A stretch of 64,000 nucleotides of DNA, taken from assembly GCA_002723155.1 (NCBI GenBank), contig PBNO01000014.1, forward strand, positions 59,402 through 123,401, in the 5' to 3' direction. The stretch comes from Ponticaulis sp. GTDB lineage: Bacteria > Pseudomonadota > Alphaproteobacteria > Caulobacterales > Hyphomonadaceae. Every line of letters starts with the position of its first letter. The first letter of the stretch is position 1. The notes under the pieces were generated by a model. That model was not told where the DNA came from. It ran no database searches and worked only from the letters and a program-made list of their open reading frames with translations. The position numbers and the translations under genes were made by a program. Shown in pieces: positions 51,487 to 60,784 of the stretch.

Positions 51487-53187
51487 TTATTCGCCGCGAC
51501 CCGGTGTCTGCAATGCAGCCTGATCTGCCGCGACTTGCGCCGCTCTCACCAGCTGAACAAACTCGCTGCGATAGCCGAACTCATCACGGCCGCGCGCATC
51601 AAGCGCCAGTTCAATGACGTCCTCATATCCAAAACCGTTTTGCATATACGGATCGCCGCGCAGAAGCTGGCCGAAGGCTGCAACGGATGTTGCAAACCGC
51701 GTGTAGAGCGGGGCGTCATCAATGTCTTCGAACACCAGGCCGTCCGTTACAGGCAGGGACACCAGAATGGATTCGTCTTCCTGTGGTGGCTTGTAGCGCA
51801 GTTGCACGAAAGCCCATTCGTCTGACGTGCTCTCGCCTGCCGGTTCGTCATTCCCGTAACGACGTGGGTTCAATAAACCCGTCTCACCTGACGGTGTGAT
51901 TTCATAAATAGCCGTTACTGTATGACCCGCGCCGATTTCACCGGCATCCACAGCATCATTGTTAAAGTCGGCTTCGTTGAGCATTCGCGTCTCATAACCG
52001 ATCAGGCGGTACTCGCTCACACGGTCAGGATTGAACTCGACCTGAATTTTTACGTCTTCGGCAATGGTGAAGAGCGACCCTGACAAATCATCGCTAAGCA
52101 GTTTGCGCGCTTCATTCAGCGTGTCGATATACCCGGCGGTTCCGTTACCAGCCTGAGAAATCGTCTGCATCATATGGTCGTTATAATTGCCGCGGCCAAA
52201 GCCCATGACAGAGAGATAAATCCCGCTATCGCGTTGACGGGCAACGAAGTCCTCAAGACGTTCATTGCTCGTGATACCGACATTAAAGTCGCCATCTGTC
52301 AGCATCATGACGCGGTTGACGGAGTCTTCATCGAAGTTCTGCTCGGCAAGGGAGTAGGCGAGGCGAAGGCCTTCACCGCCCGCAGTCGAGCCACCAGCGC
52401 TGAGACGATCTAGCGCTGCCATGATCGCCGCTTTGTCATCGCCGGAGGTCGGCTCTAACACCGTGCCTGCTGCGCCAGCATAGACGACGATGGAGATCGT
52501 ATCCTGCTCTGTCATCTGGTCGATCAGCATGCCGAGCGCCTGCTTGGCGAGTGGCAGCTTGTCCGGCGCGTTCATGGAGCCTGAAACATCTACAAGCAGG
52601 GTCAGATTGATCGGCGGGCGCTCATCGACCGGAATTTCATATCCCTGCAGGCCAACCTGCATGAGGTAGTTATTGTCTGCCCATGGCGACGGAACGAGCG
52701 TGACATTCGTTGAGAATGGCGGATCGGTACTTTCCGGCACGGGGTAGGTGTAATCGAAATAATTGATCAGCTCTTCAATGCGTACGGAATCGACCGGCGG
52801 CATTGTGCCGTCATTCAAATAGCGACGCATGACCGAATATGATGCCGTATCCACGTCAACCGAGAAGGTGGACACCGGCTCGTCACTCACGCGGCGCACA
52901 GGGTTCGCGTCGAAATCCTCATACTGCTCGCGGTCTACGACATCTTGCTGAGGTGGCGCGATATTCCCCGCAACCGGTGAAGGGGCCATTCTCAATTGCG
53001 GCGATGCCATTGCCTGCATCGGAGGAGGCGGCGGAGGCGGAGGAGGAGGTGGTGCTGGAGGCGGCGGTGGCGGAGGCGGTGGTGCCACTGCCGGATGATC
53101 TGAAGAACTGGAACCGGTGGACTCGCAAGCGGTAAGCGCAAGCATGCCGCAGGCAGCGAGTAGTGCAAGTTTAAGTGTGGGTTTCAT
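51487..53187 (-). CDS. VWA-domain lipoprotein (YfbK-like)
   Basis: 566 aa. Lipoprotein signal peptide with lipobox LTAC, then a proline run of about 22 residues broken once by Ala. A von Willebrand factor A domain follows, with metal site LLVDVSGSMN (DxSxS), flanked by a conserved N-terminal segment (EDFDANPVRRV...FSVDVDTASYSVMRR) and a C-terminal DUF3520-like part (ELALDARGRDEFGYRSEFVQ). The YfbK family is exported but its function is not settled. GAGGGGAAG precedes the ATG. The proline run should need elongation factor P. Confidence 0.85.
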   Translation of the reverse strand: MKPTLKLALLAACGMLALTACESTGSSSSDHPAVAPPPPPPPPPAPPPPPPPPPPPMQAMASPQLRMAPSPVAGNIAPPQQDVVDREQYEDFDANPVRRVSDEPVSTFSVDVDTASYSVMRRYLNDGTMPPVDSVRIEELINYFDYTYPVPESTDPPFSTNVTLVPSPWADNNYLMQVGLQGYEIPVDERPPINLTLLVDVSGSMNAPDKLPLAKQALGMLIDQMTEQDTISIVVYAGAAGTVLEPTSGDDKAAIMAALDRLSAGGSTAGGEGLRLAYSLAEQNFDEDSVNRVMMLTDGDFNVGITSNERLEDFVARQRDSGIYLSVMGFGRGNYNDHMMQTISQAGNGTAGYIDTLNEARKLLSDDLSGSLFTIAEDVKIQVEFNPDRVSEYRLIGYETRMLNEADFNNDAVDAGEIGAGHTVTAIYEITPSGETGLLNPRRYGNDEPAGESTSDEWAFVQLRYKPPQEDESILVSLPVTDGLVFEDIDDAPLYTRFATSVAAFGQLLRGDPYMQNGFGYEDVIELALDARGRDEFGYRSEFVQLVRAAQVAADQAALQTPGRGE

Positions 53188-53287
53188 CTTCCCCTCCCAA
53201 AAGCTGATCTACCATAACAGCTTGAGAGATATGTTCGAAATGGGGCCGAAACTTGCCGGACTGCACGGCGTATATGGAAATCCTGTG

Positions 53288-55282
53288 TCAGTTCACCTGT
53301 GACGCAATCCAGTTATCGACGTCGCGTTCGACGAGCGCAAGCGGGCGAGAACCGGTCGAGAGCAGTACGTCATGGAAATCTCTGATGTTGAGTCGATTAC
53401 CTAGAACACCGCGCGCGCGGTCCCGCAGGCTTGAAAACATCACATAACCTTCAGTCGCAGCGCAGCCGAGGCCGGGTTCTGCTTTGAAGGTCTGTAGTCG
53501 TTCACGGGCATCGTCTTCGGAAATGCCAAGGCGTGTCGTCAGAAGGTTCGCGGCTTCGTCCTCGCTCATTGTGCCGGTCATTAGTCCGATTTCCGCTTCG
53601 GCCTCGGTGAAGGTAACCAGGCGTTGGTACAGCATGGCGGCTTCCAGTTGCGGCGCATCTTCAAACGCAGACCGGCGGGCCAGCACATCCAGCGCATAGG
53701 CAGGCCAGCCCAGATCAAATGCAAGCGTGCGAAGTTCGCGGGACAAGAGGGGCAAGTCCTCGCGGCGCTCTTCTTTCATCTCGCGAAAGGCGTGGCCCGG
53801 ATAATAGGTTTGAAGGATCTCAATCACTGACAGGGCCATTGGATTGGCCTCAAGATATGCGGTCGACACCCGAAGCGGCACAGTGTCGAAAATTGCGAGG
53901 CTGGACGGCGCATCATACAGCTGTTCCGGGACAGGTGGGGCAGGGCCTCGCGGAGGTGTTTCGGGTGGCAGAACAGGTGTCAGCTCGTACTCTGGCAGGC
54001 GTTGAACCGAGTAGGCCGCCAGATAACTGGACAAATGCTGCAGCGCTCGCTCGAAATTCACAAAGCTCTCAGGCGGGGCGCCTTCGGTCGGCTCTGGCGT
54101 TGGTGATGCAACGGGCTGGCCGTCTGCATCAGTCGCAGGTGCCGCCGGCGGCGGAACGAGCGGCGCTCTTTGTTGCCACACCATCATGGCACGGAGCGGA
54201 TTGTCCGGAATGGCTACATTGTCGAGAAGCGCATTGCCTTCCTCGTCCAAAGGGGCGTGGTCGTTCCAGCGATCAATGAGCAGCTGATCGAAGGCAGCTT
54301 CGGTCTCTTCTGCGAGGCGTTGCGCGTTAAACAGGCAGTCTTCTGCATTTGCGACGCCCGAGGTCACCTGCTGCAGCAGCGCGTCATAATAGGCGCTGGT
54401 CGCGCCAGCGGTGGCATCGTCCGCGGCCGTTTGCGGCAAGGCTTCAATCGTCGCCAACAGCGCGGTCATCTCCGGCAGCAATAGCCGCTCGACGCCTTCG
54501 GCAAGCTGGATCGTCCAGTCAGAACGAGGAAACTCTTCAGTCTCCAACGCTTCCCATTGTGCGCGCCAGGCCTCAAACGCTGTTTCGGACGCGAAAGGCG
54601 AACGCGTGATCTGTTCGGTAACGTCGCGCAGAATGTCTTCCGGCGGCACAACACCCGATACGGCGTCCATGGCAAGTCGGCGGTGTGCGCTGCGAATATC
54701 ATTCGAAATTTCCGGAAGAAGACCCAGCAGCATTGGAACATCAGCCGTTTCATAATCCAGCTGAAGCACGCCCATAATGTCCAGCGCAGCCAGATGTGGC
54801 CCGCTTAGCTGGTCGATCGGGTAGGGGCGGGAATAGATGAGACCGGTCTGGCCATGGCTGAACCGACTGACTTCGCCCGCACGAACATAAGCGCCGTGGA
54901 TTTCCCAGAAGGCGTTGAAGTCCGGCGCATCAGCTTCCGGAGCCTGCAAATCGGACAGCTCCTCCATTGCGATAATCCGGCGCACACGCGCATTCTCAAA
55001 TGCCGCCGGCCCCGGAACGCCCGTATCCCGTAACCAGACGCGCGGGTTGCGCGTAGGGATGCCATAAAGATCGAGTGGAATCGGTTGCGGCAATTGTGCT
55101 TCCAGCTGTTCGAGCTGGATGTAGAGGTTCTGGCGCTGGACCGCAGCGGCTTCCGGTGACAAGGCTCCGTTTTCGGGCTGACAGGCGGCTAGCGCTAAAA
55201 GCGCGATTGCCCCCGCCGACAGCCGCAATGGCGCGAATTTTTCCCGGCTCGGGCGCAGTTTGGAAAAAAAGTTAGCCTGCAT
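53288..55282 (-). CDS. DUF885-family lipoprotein
   Basis: 664 aa from ATG 55282, where a lipoprotein signal begins (LRLSAGAIALLALAACQPE, lipobox Cys near residue 34). The long upstream extension of the open frame is antisense to the sapC gene and is rejected. The C-terminal half matches DUF885 (ALSVIEILQTYYPGHAFREM, AFDLGWPAYALDVLAR), a family with a predicted gluzincin-like metallopeptidase fold, though I cannot point to an intact HExxH zinc motif. Middle part is Glu/Ala/Pro-rich. Confidence 0.72.
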   Translation of the reverse strand: MQANFFSKLRPSREKFAPLRLSAGAIALLALAACQPENGALSPEAAAVQRQNLYIQLEQLEAQLPQPIPLDLYGIPTRNPRVWLRDTGVPGPAAFENARVRRIIAMEELSDLQAPEADAPDFNAFWEIHGAYVRAGEVSRFSHGQTGLIYSRPYPIDQLSGPHLAALDIMGVLQLDYETADVPMLLGLLPEISNDIRSAHRRLAMDAVSGVVPPEDILRDVTEQITRSPFASETAFEAWRAQWEALETEEFPRSDWTIQLAEGVERLLLPEMTALLATIEALPQTAADDATAGATSAYYDALLQQVTSGVANAEDCLFNAQRLAEETEAAFDQLLIDRWNDHAPLDEEGNALLDNVAIPDNPLRAMMVWQQRAPLVPPPAAPATDADGQPVASPTPEPTEGAPPESFVNFERALQHLSSYLAAYSVQRLPEYELTPVLPPETPPRGPAPPVPEQLYDAPSSLAIFDTVPLRVSTAYLEANPMALSVIEILQTYYPGHAFREMKEERREDLPLLSRELRTLAFDLGWPAYALDVLARRSAFEDAPQLEAAMLYQRLVTFTEAEAEIGLMTGTMSEDEAANLLTTRLGISEDDARERLQTFKAEPGLGCAATEGYVMFSSLRDRARGVLGNRLNIRDFHDVLLSTGSRPLALVERDVDNWIASQVN

Positions 55283-55375
55283 GGGTGAGTCATCGCCTGT
55301 CGGTGTGCGCAGAAGGTTGTCGCAGAAATTGTTTTCCTTTAAGAGGCCTGCTGCACTGTGTTTTGGGAGACTATT

Positions 55376-56164
55376 ATGGAATCGAATCCAGCCGGACAAG
55401 GCCCTGCGCTGTCTGGGAACGTCATGTTCTACAAAAAGCCGGAGCCACTGTCTCCGGAAGCTCACGGTTCGCTCGGCGTTAAGCGTATCGATCAGCCGCT
55501 CGGCTTCCTGCGTTCCGCGCACGCTGTACCGGTAACTGTAAGCGAATTTGGAATGGCTGCGGCATCTTTCCCGGTCATCTTCGTCGGTAACGACAAAACG
55601 CCTGTAGCTGTTATGGGCATCCGTGAAGGTCAGAACCTTTTCGTTGGCGCTGATGGCAACTCTGATCAGGACTTCTACCTGCCAGCATTCGTTCGTCGCT
55701 ATCCGTTCGTGTTCGCATCTGACAATCAAAGCGACCGTCTGCTGCTCTGCGTTGACCGCGAAGGTCCGATGGTTACAGACCAGCCGGAAGTTCCGTTCTT
55801 CGAGAATGGCCAGCCGACTAAGTTCACAAACGACGCAATCGAGTTCTGTAAAGAATTCGAACGTCAGCGCCGCGCGACTATGGAATTCGTCAAGCTGGTC
55901 GACAGCTATGGCCTGTTCGAGCAGAAGTCAGTGAACTTCACGCCGCGCGACCAGAACGGCCAGGAAGGCCCTCAGCAGAAAATCGCTGATTACTGGGCAG
56001 TTTCCGAAGAGAAGCTGAACCAGCTCCCAGCGGACAAGTTCCAGGAACTGCGCGACAATGGCGCGATTGGCGCGATCTACGCTCACATTCTGTCTCTGCT
56101 CAACTGGCAGCGCGTGATCCAGCGTGCTCTGCGCACACCGCCTCCGGGCCAGCCGCTGAGCTAA
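55376..56164 (+). CDS. SapC-family protein
   Basis: 262 aa from ATG 55376, with GGGAGA upstream. The sequence matches the SapC family found next to S-layer secretion genes in Campylobacter and widely in alphaproteobacteria (GFLRSAHAVPVTVSEFGMAA, FPVIFVGNDKTPVAVMGIRE, AFVRRYPFVFASD). No signal peptide. Function in alphaproteobacteria is not established; no S-layer or type I secretion genes lie beside it. Divergent from the DUF885 gene. Confidence 0.85.
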   Translation: MESNPAGQGPALSGNVMFYKKPEPLSPEAHGSLGVKRIDQPLGFLRSAHAVPVTVSEFGMAAASFPVIFVGNDKTPVAVMGIREGQNLFVGADGNSDQDFYLPAFVRRYPFVFASDNQSDRLLLCVDREGPMVTDQPEVPFFENGQPTKFTNDAIEFCKEFERQRRATMEFVKLVDSYGLFEQKSVNFTPRDQNGQEGPQQKIADYWAVSEEKLNQLPADKFQELRDNGAIGAIYAHILSLLNWQRVIQRALRTPPPGQPLS

Positions 56165-56198
56165 ACTGCTTCGGGGGAAGCAGGAACCACTTCGTCGG

Positions 56199-56235
56199 GC
56201 GCGCAGAGGCAACTCTGCGCGCTTCGTCGTTTTAG
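56199..56235 (+). terminator. Terminator after the sapC-family gene
   Basis: GCGCGCAGAG-GCAA-CTCTGCGCGC is a perfect 10-bp stem with a GNRA loop; the T run after it (TTCGTCGTTTT) is interrupted. Confidence 0.7.
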
Positions 56236-56360
56236 GGATGAGATCAACAGATGGGGCATTGTGCCTCACAAACGCGCGAGAGCCCTTTCGTGCTAACTTT
56301 TCCCTTTATATTCCATGCTAGACGACAAAACTGTCATTGATCGAGACACAGGTAGTACGC

Positions 56361-58514
56361 ATGCGCATGAATTCTTTTTCCGCTTTTTGGGCAGGTCTGA
56401 TTGCTCTTATCAGCCTTTCCTTTGCCGGATTTTCTGCGTCGGCATTGCCGCACGATTCAGGTCATGCGCGCGTTGAACTGATCTCGGACCATGTGAGTGT
56501 CGTGCCGGGCCAGACGGTACGCGCAGCGCTGGTGCTCGAACTCGATGATCACTGGCATGTCTACTGGAAAAACGCTGGCGACTCCGGGCTGCCAACCGAA
56601 ATTATCTGGGATGATACGTCTGGTGTGACCGCAGGCGAGTTCAACTGGCCGGCGCCATTCCCGCAGCCGCTCGATATCCTGATGAATTACGGATACGAAG
56701 ACGAGCTCATCCTGCCATTCGATCTGGTTATTCCTGAAGACGCTGTCGGCAGCGTGACAATGTCGGGCCTCGCAACATTCCTTATCTGCGCCGACATTTG
56801 TATTCCGGAAGACGCGCCGATCCGTCTCGACCTCTGGATCTCCGATACGCCTGAACTCAACACAGACCGCGCAGATGTCTTCCAGCGCGTGGATGCCCAG
56901 CTCCCAATGGCGTTTGAGGGCGATGCAGCGATTGATCGTAGCTCCGACCCATGGAAGCTCTCAATCGAGAGCGATATCGTGCGCGCTGCGTTTGAAGCAG
57001 ATATTGCGAATGTGCGTTTCTTCCCGACAGATCATCAGATCCTCCACCCGCCAGAGCAACCGGTCAGCATTGGTCCAAACGGCATCACGCTGGAACTGCA
57101 AAGCTCGGGTCGCAGCCGCGTGCCGGACAATATTGAAGGCGTTCTGGTCGTTGAAGATATCGATGCGAACCGTATCTCATTCGAGCTGACTGCACCGGTT
57201 GGTGACGTGATTGCGGGCACAAGCGGAACGGTGCTTGCTGGTGGCGCATCATCCTCTTCCGCCTCTGCTCCACCGCTTTCTTTCAGTGGGCTGCTGGCTA
57301 TCCTTGGCGGTGCGCTGTTGGGTGGTATTATTCTGAACCTGATGCCGTGTGTGCTTCCGGTTCTCTTCATTAAAGCGCGTAGCATTCTGTCTCTGGCGGG
57401 CTCTAACGAGATGGGCGAAGTGCGTGCCCATGGCCTGTTCTACACTGCAGGCGTCATCACGTGTTTCCTCGGCTTTGGTATCATTCTCGTCGCGCTGCGC
57501 TCAGCGGGCGAAAGCGCGGGCCTTGGCTTCCAGCTGCAATATCCGATCGTGATTGCTGGCCTGTCGCTCCTCATGTTCATTCTTGGCCTCAACATGCTTG
57601 GCTGGTTCAGCTTTGGTAGCTCGCTCATGGGTGTGGGTAGCAATCTGGCCGAGCGCGGCGGGCATCAGGGCGCATTCTTTACCGGACTTCTGGCGGCATT
57701 TGTTGGTGCGCCATGTATTGGTCCATTCCTTGGTGCAGCCGTTGGCGCGGCCGTAAATCAGCCGCTTCACATTGTACTTCTGGTCTTCTTTACGCTTGGC
57801 CTTGGTATGGCTCTGCCATTCCTGCTGGTTAGTCTCGTGCCGGGTATTGCGAAATACCTGCCAAAGCCGGGTGGCTGGATGGAGCGTCTGAAGCAATTCT
57901 TCGCATTCCCGCTCTTCCTCACGGCGATCTGGCTTCTCTGGGTTCTTGCGAACCAGTCCGGCGCTGATGCGGTTGCGCTTGTTGGTCTCGTCGCTGTCGG
58001 CCTCACCTTCGCTATCTGGCTGCTGAAAACATCGCCGGAAAAGGGCACAGGCCGTAAGATCAGCCTTGGCGTTGCGCTTGTGGTCACGCTCGTATCGTTG
58101 ATCATTCCGGCGCAAATGCTGATGGGACCAGTTGGTAACTACGCGCAGGCAGGCAGTGCAGGCGGCGCACATGCGGGCTATGACGGCGAATGGTCACCTC
58201 AGACGGTCGCAGATTTGCGGGCAGAAGGTCAGGGCGTGTTTGTAGACTTCACCGCAAGCTGGTGCGTGACCTGTCAGGTGAACAAGCGCACGACGCTGTT
58301 CGGTGACCGCGTGCAGAATGCTCTGGATGACCAGAATGTGTCCTTGCTGATCGCTGATTGGACATCCCGCGACGATCAGATCGCTGAAGAACTCGCTCGC
58401 CATGGACGCGCAGGCGTACCGCTCTATCTCTACTACGCACCGGGCGCGGAAGAGCCGGCTGTTTTGCCGCAAATCCTTAGCCCGTCAATTGTGATAGATA
58501 CAATCAGTCAGTAG
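56361..58514 (+). CDS. DsbD/ScsB-like thiol:disulfide reductase
   Basis: 717 aa from ATG 56361. A signal peptide (LIALISLSFAGFSASALP) precedes a periplasmic domain (about 30-290, DHWHVYWKNAGDSGLPT with LICADICIP). A DsbD membrane core of about eight helices follows, carrying the paired cysteine motifs LMPCVLPVLF and GAPCIGPFLG. The C-terminal thioredoxin domain has SWCVTCQ. This is a full electron relay moving reducing power from cytoplasmic thioredoxin to periplasmic substrates. Substrate and partner are unknown. Confidence 0.9.
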   Translation: MRMNSFSAFWAGLIALISLSFAGFSASALPHDSGHARVELISDHVSVVPGQTVRAALVLELDDHWHVYWKNAGDSGLPTEIIWDDTSGVTAGEFNWPAPFPQPLDILMNYGYEDELILPFDLVIPEDAVGSVTMSGLATFLICADICIPEDAPIRLDLWISDTPELNTDRADVFQRVDAQLPMAFEGDAAIDRSSDPWKLSIESDIVRAAFEADIANVRFFPTDHQILHPPEQPVSIGPNGITLELQSSGRSRVPDNIEGVLVVEDIDANRISFELTAPVGDVIAGTSGTVLAGGASSSSASAPPLSFSGLLAILGGALLGGIILNLMPCVLPVLFIKARSILSLAGSNEMGEVRAHGLFYTAGVITCFLGFGIILVALRSAGESAGLGFQLQYPIVIAGLSLLMFILGLNMLGWFSFGSSLMGVGSNLAERGGHQGAFFTGLLAAFVGAPCIGPFLGAAVGAAVNQPLHIVLLVFFTLGLGMALPFLLVSLVPGIAKYLPKPGGWMERLKQFFAFPLFLTAIWLLWVLANQSGADAVALVGLVAVGLTFAIWLLKTSPEKGTGRKISLGVALVVTLVSLIIPAQMLMGPVGNYAQAGSAGGAHAGYDGEWSPQTVADLRAEGQGVFVDFTASWCVTCQVNKRTTLFGDRVQNALDDQNVSLLIADWTSRDDQIAEELARHGRAGVPLYLYYAPGAEEPAVLPQILSPSIVIDTISQ

Positions 58515-58525
58515 TTCCCTGACCG

Positions 58526-58699
58526 ATGTTGCAGACGGATAGAGTTGTGTTGAAGTTACTTCAACAGAGAAAAGGTTTGATTGCAGGCATGGTGCTCGCC
58601 ATTGCGCTGACAGCTGGTGCCTTCATTTTCTCGACGGATCAGGGCGACCCGCATGGCGCTCTGACGGTCAGCGCAGATCTGGTGCACGAAGCGAACTGA
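58526..58699 (+). CDS. Possible small single-helix membrane protein
   Basis: 57 aa directly after the DsbD-like gene (gap 11 bp): a basic start (MLQTDRVVLKLLQQRKG), one hydrophobic helix (LIAGMVLAIALTAGAFIF) and a short polar tail. An inside-positive, single-pass protein is plausible. GTG 58547 is an alternative start. Its 3' end overlaps the convergent gene by 32 bp. No clear ribosome-binding site, so it may be translated by coupling. Confidence 0.42.
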   Translation: MLQTDRVVLKLLQQRKGLIAGMVLAIALTAGAFIFSTDQGDPHGALTVSADLVHEAN

Positions 58700-59165
58700 T
58701 ATCTCCGCCGCCACACTGGCCGTCAATGTCAGAGTGGAGGTTCATCTCGATGACTTCGCCAGCCTCCAATACGATTGCAGCGGCTTCACCTACAGATACA
58801 GCATCTTCCAGCATCTTGGAGAGCCGCTCCTCAGCCTGCATCCGCGCCGCTTCAGAGCTGTCATCAGCGAAGGCTGAGAGCTGGAGGTCTGTTTCTTCCG
58901 CCATGCCCCGGAATATACAGCCAAGGTCTTCTGGCAGCGGGGCGTCCTCTGAACCGGATGCGGAAAGCCGCGTTGCCGTTCTGCCAAAGCGCTGCAGTCG
59001 AAAGCGCAGATCATCGGGAAGCGTGTGCGTGTCCATCGCCTCAATCCGCGTGTGCAGCTCTGCGGCCTCCTCAGACCAGCTTCTGGCCAGGGCAGGGGAT
59101 GCGCTGGCGGATCCAGCGAACAGAAGGGCGCCCATTACGAGCATAAAAGACGGGGTCGTTTTCAT
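58668..59165 (-). CDS. Secreted hypothetical protein, 165 aa
   Basis: ATG 59165 begins a signal peptide (FMLVMGALLFAGSASASPALA). The mature part is mostly helix with two Cys (DLGCIFRGM and DGQCGGGD) that could form a disulfide, which may be relevant next to a DsbD-like reductase. No domain recognised. The frame upstream of 59165 is not supported by a ribosome-binding site. Confidence 0.6.
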   Translation of the reverse strand: MKTTPSFMLVMGALLFAGSASASPALARSWSEEAAELHTRIEAMDTHTLPDDLRFRLQRFGRTATRLSASGSEDAPLPEDLGCIFRGMAEETDLQLSAFADDSSEAARMQAEERLSKMLEDAVSVGEAAAIVLEAGEVIEMNLHSDIDGQCGGGDISSLRAPDLR

Positions 59166-59314
59166 GGCGCGAGTGTCCCGCGTGCCGGTTAACAGACCTG
59201 AAAGGCAGGTGTATTTGGGCGTGTGCGACACGTAAAAATATGCGACAGGCAATACATGAGGTTGGCAAGGCGCTCACAAGGCTCTATCCCGACCAAAAAT
59301 TCCGGCGATATATC

Positions 59315-60784
59315 ATGGCAAAAAACAAGAAACCCAATCCGAAATCTCTCGCTCGCAAACCTCGCGGTTTCCCGGACAAACGGGAAGACGTGCTGAAAGC
59401 TGAGCTGGATATGATCCATCGGGTTTCATCTGTTTATCGTCTCTGGGGCTTTGAAGGCATTGAAACCGGCGCATTCGAATATGCGGACGCGCTGGGTAAA
59501 TTCCTGCCTGATCAGGACCGCCCGAATGCGGGTGTCTTCGCCATTCAGGATGATGACGAACAGTGGATGTCATTGCGCTATGACCTGACAGCGCCGCTCG
59601 CGCGTTTTGCGGCAGAGAACTGGGACACGCTGCCTAAGCCGTTCCGTCGCTATGCGTATGGTCCGGTCTGGCGCAATGAGAAGCCTGGCCCGGGCCGCTT
59701 CCGTGAGTTCATGCAGTGCGATGCCGATACCGTTGGCGCGAAAGGCCCTGCGGCTGACGCCGAGATGATTGCGATGATGGCTGAAGCCCTCAAAGCGGCT
59801 GGTGCGCAGCGTTTCAATGTTCGCGTCAACACGCGTGATCTGATGTCCGGCCTTCTGGACTCCATTGATGCGCGTGATGAAGAAACGCGTCTCACCATTC
59901 TGCGTGCGCTCGATAAGCTCGACCGCCTTGGTCTCTCCGGTGTAGCTGATCTTCTTGGTGAAGGCCGTGAAGACGAGTCCGGCGACTATACTAAAGGCGC
60001 TGGCCTTGATGCAGAGCGCGTGAAGCGAGTTCTGGCATTTGCCGAGTCCGGTAAATCCTCACGCGGTGAAACGCTTGAGGCTCTGGCGGCAGTCGTTTCC
60101 GGCAATGAAGCCTATGACCGCGGTATTGCAGAACTTCGCGAGATTGACGGTCTTCTCTCTGCGATGGGCACGCCGGATGGCGTCGTTGTGTTTGACCCGA
60201 CAATCGTGCGCGGCCTCGAATACTATACCGGCCCGGTCTTTGAGGGTGAGTTGCTCGACGAAATTCTCGACGAGAAGGGCCGTGCGGTTCGTATCGGCTC
60301 TGTCGGCGGCGGTGGTCGTTATGACGGTCTGGTGTCCCGTTTTCGTAATGAAGAAATTCCGGCGACGGGCTTCTCTCTGGGCATTTCCCGCCTTGCAGCC
60401 GCAATGTCACTGACAGGTGAGCTGGATGCGCTGTCCGGTCCTGTTGTCGTTCTGGTGCTTGACCGCGAGCATGTCGCTGACAGCCACGTGCTGGCGCATC
60501 AGCTGCGTGCGGCGGGTATTCGCTCTGAAGTCTATATGGGCAGCTCCGGCATGCGCCCGCAGATGAAATATGCAGACCGTCGCGGCGCGCCTGCCGTCGT
60601 CATCGTTGGCGAAGACGAGCGCCAGAAGGGAACTGTCACGATCAAGGACCTGATCGTGGGTGCCCAGAAAGCCAAAGCGATCAAAGACAATACAGAATGG
60701 CGTGAATCGCGTCCGGGGCAGGTTGAAGTCTCGCGTGACGAAATGGTCGCGACCATTAAAGGTATGCTGGAGGCAGACAATTGA
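59315..60784 (+). CDS. hisS: Histidyl-tRNA synthetase
   Basis: 489 aa from ATG 59315 (MAKNKKPNPKSLARKPRGF). Class II synthetase: motif 2 region RRYAYGPVWRNEKPGPGRFR, EFMQCDADTVG, the histidine-A region RGLEYYTGPVFEG and motif 3 GFSLGISRL, then an anticodon-binding domain ending IVGAQKAKAIKDN. Charges tRNA-His. Translationally coupled to hisZ, so histidine use and synthesis are co-expressed. Confidence 0.95.
   Translation: MAKNKKPNPKSLARKPRGFPDKREDVLKAELDMIHRVSSVYRLWGFEGIETGAFEYADALGKFLPDQDRPNAGVFAIQDDDEQWMSLRYDLTAPLARFAAENWDTLPKPFRRYAYGPVWRNEKPGPGRFREFMQCDADTVGAKGPAADAEMIAMMAEALKAAGAQRFNVRVNTRDLMSGLLDSIDARDEETRLTILRALDKLDRLGLSGVADLLGEGREDESGDYTKGAGLDAERVKRVLAFAESGKSSRGETLEALAAVVSGNEAYDRGIAELREIDGLLSAMGTPDGVVVFDPTIVRGLEYYTGPVFEGELLDEILDEKGRAVRIGSVGGGGRYDGLVSRFRNEEIPATGFSLGISRLAAAMSLTGELDALSGPVVVLVLDREHVADSHVLAHQLRAAGIRSEVYMGSSGMRPQMKYADRRGAPAVVIVGEDERQKGTVTIKDLIVGAQKAKAIKDNTEWRESRPGQVEVSRDEMVATIKGMLEADN

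Noticed and set aside
55283-55729. N-terminal extension of the DUF885 lipoprotein
   Set aside because: Antisense to the sapC-family gene, and the lipoprotein signal peptide begins at ATG 55282.
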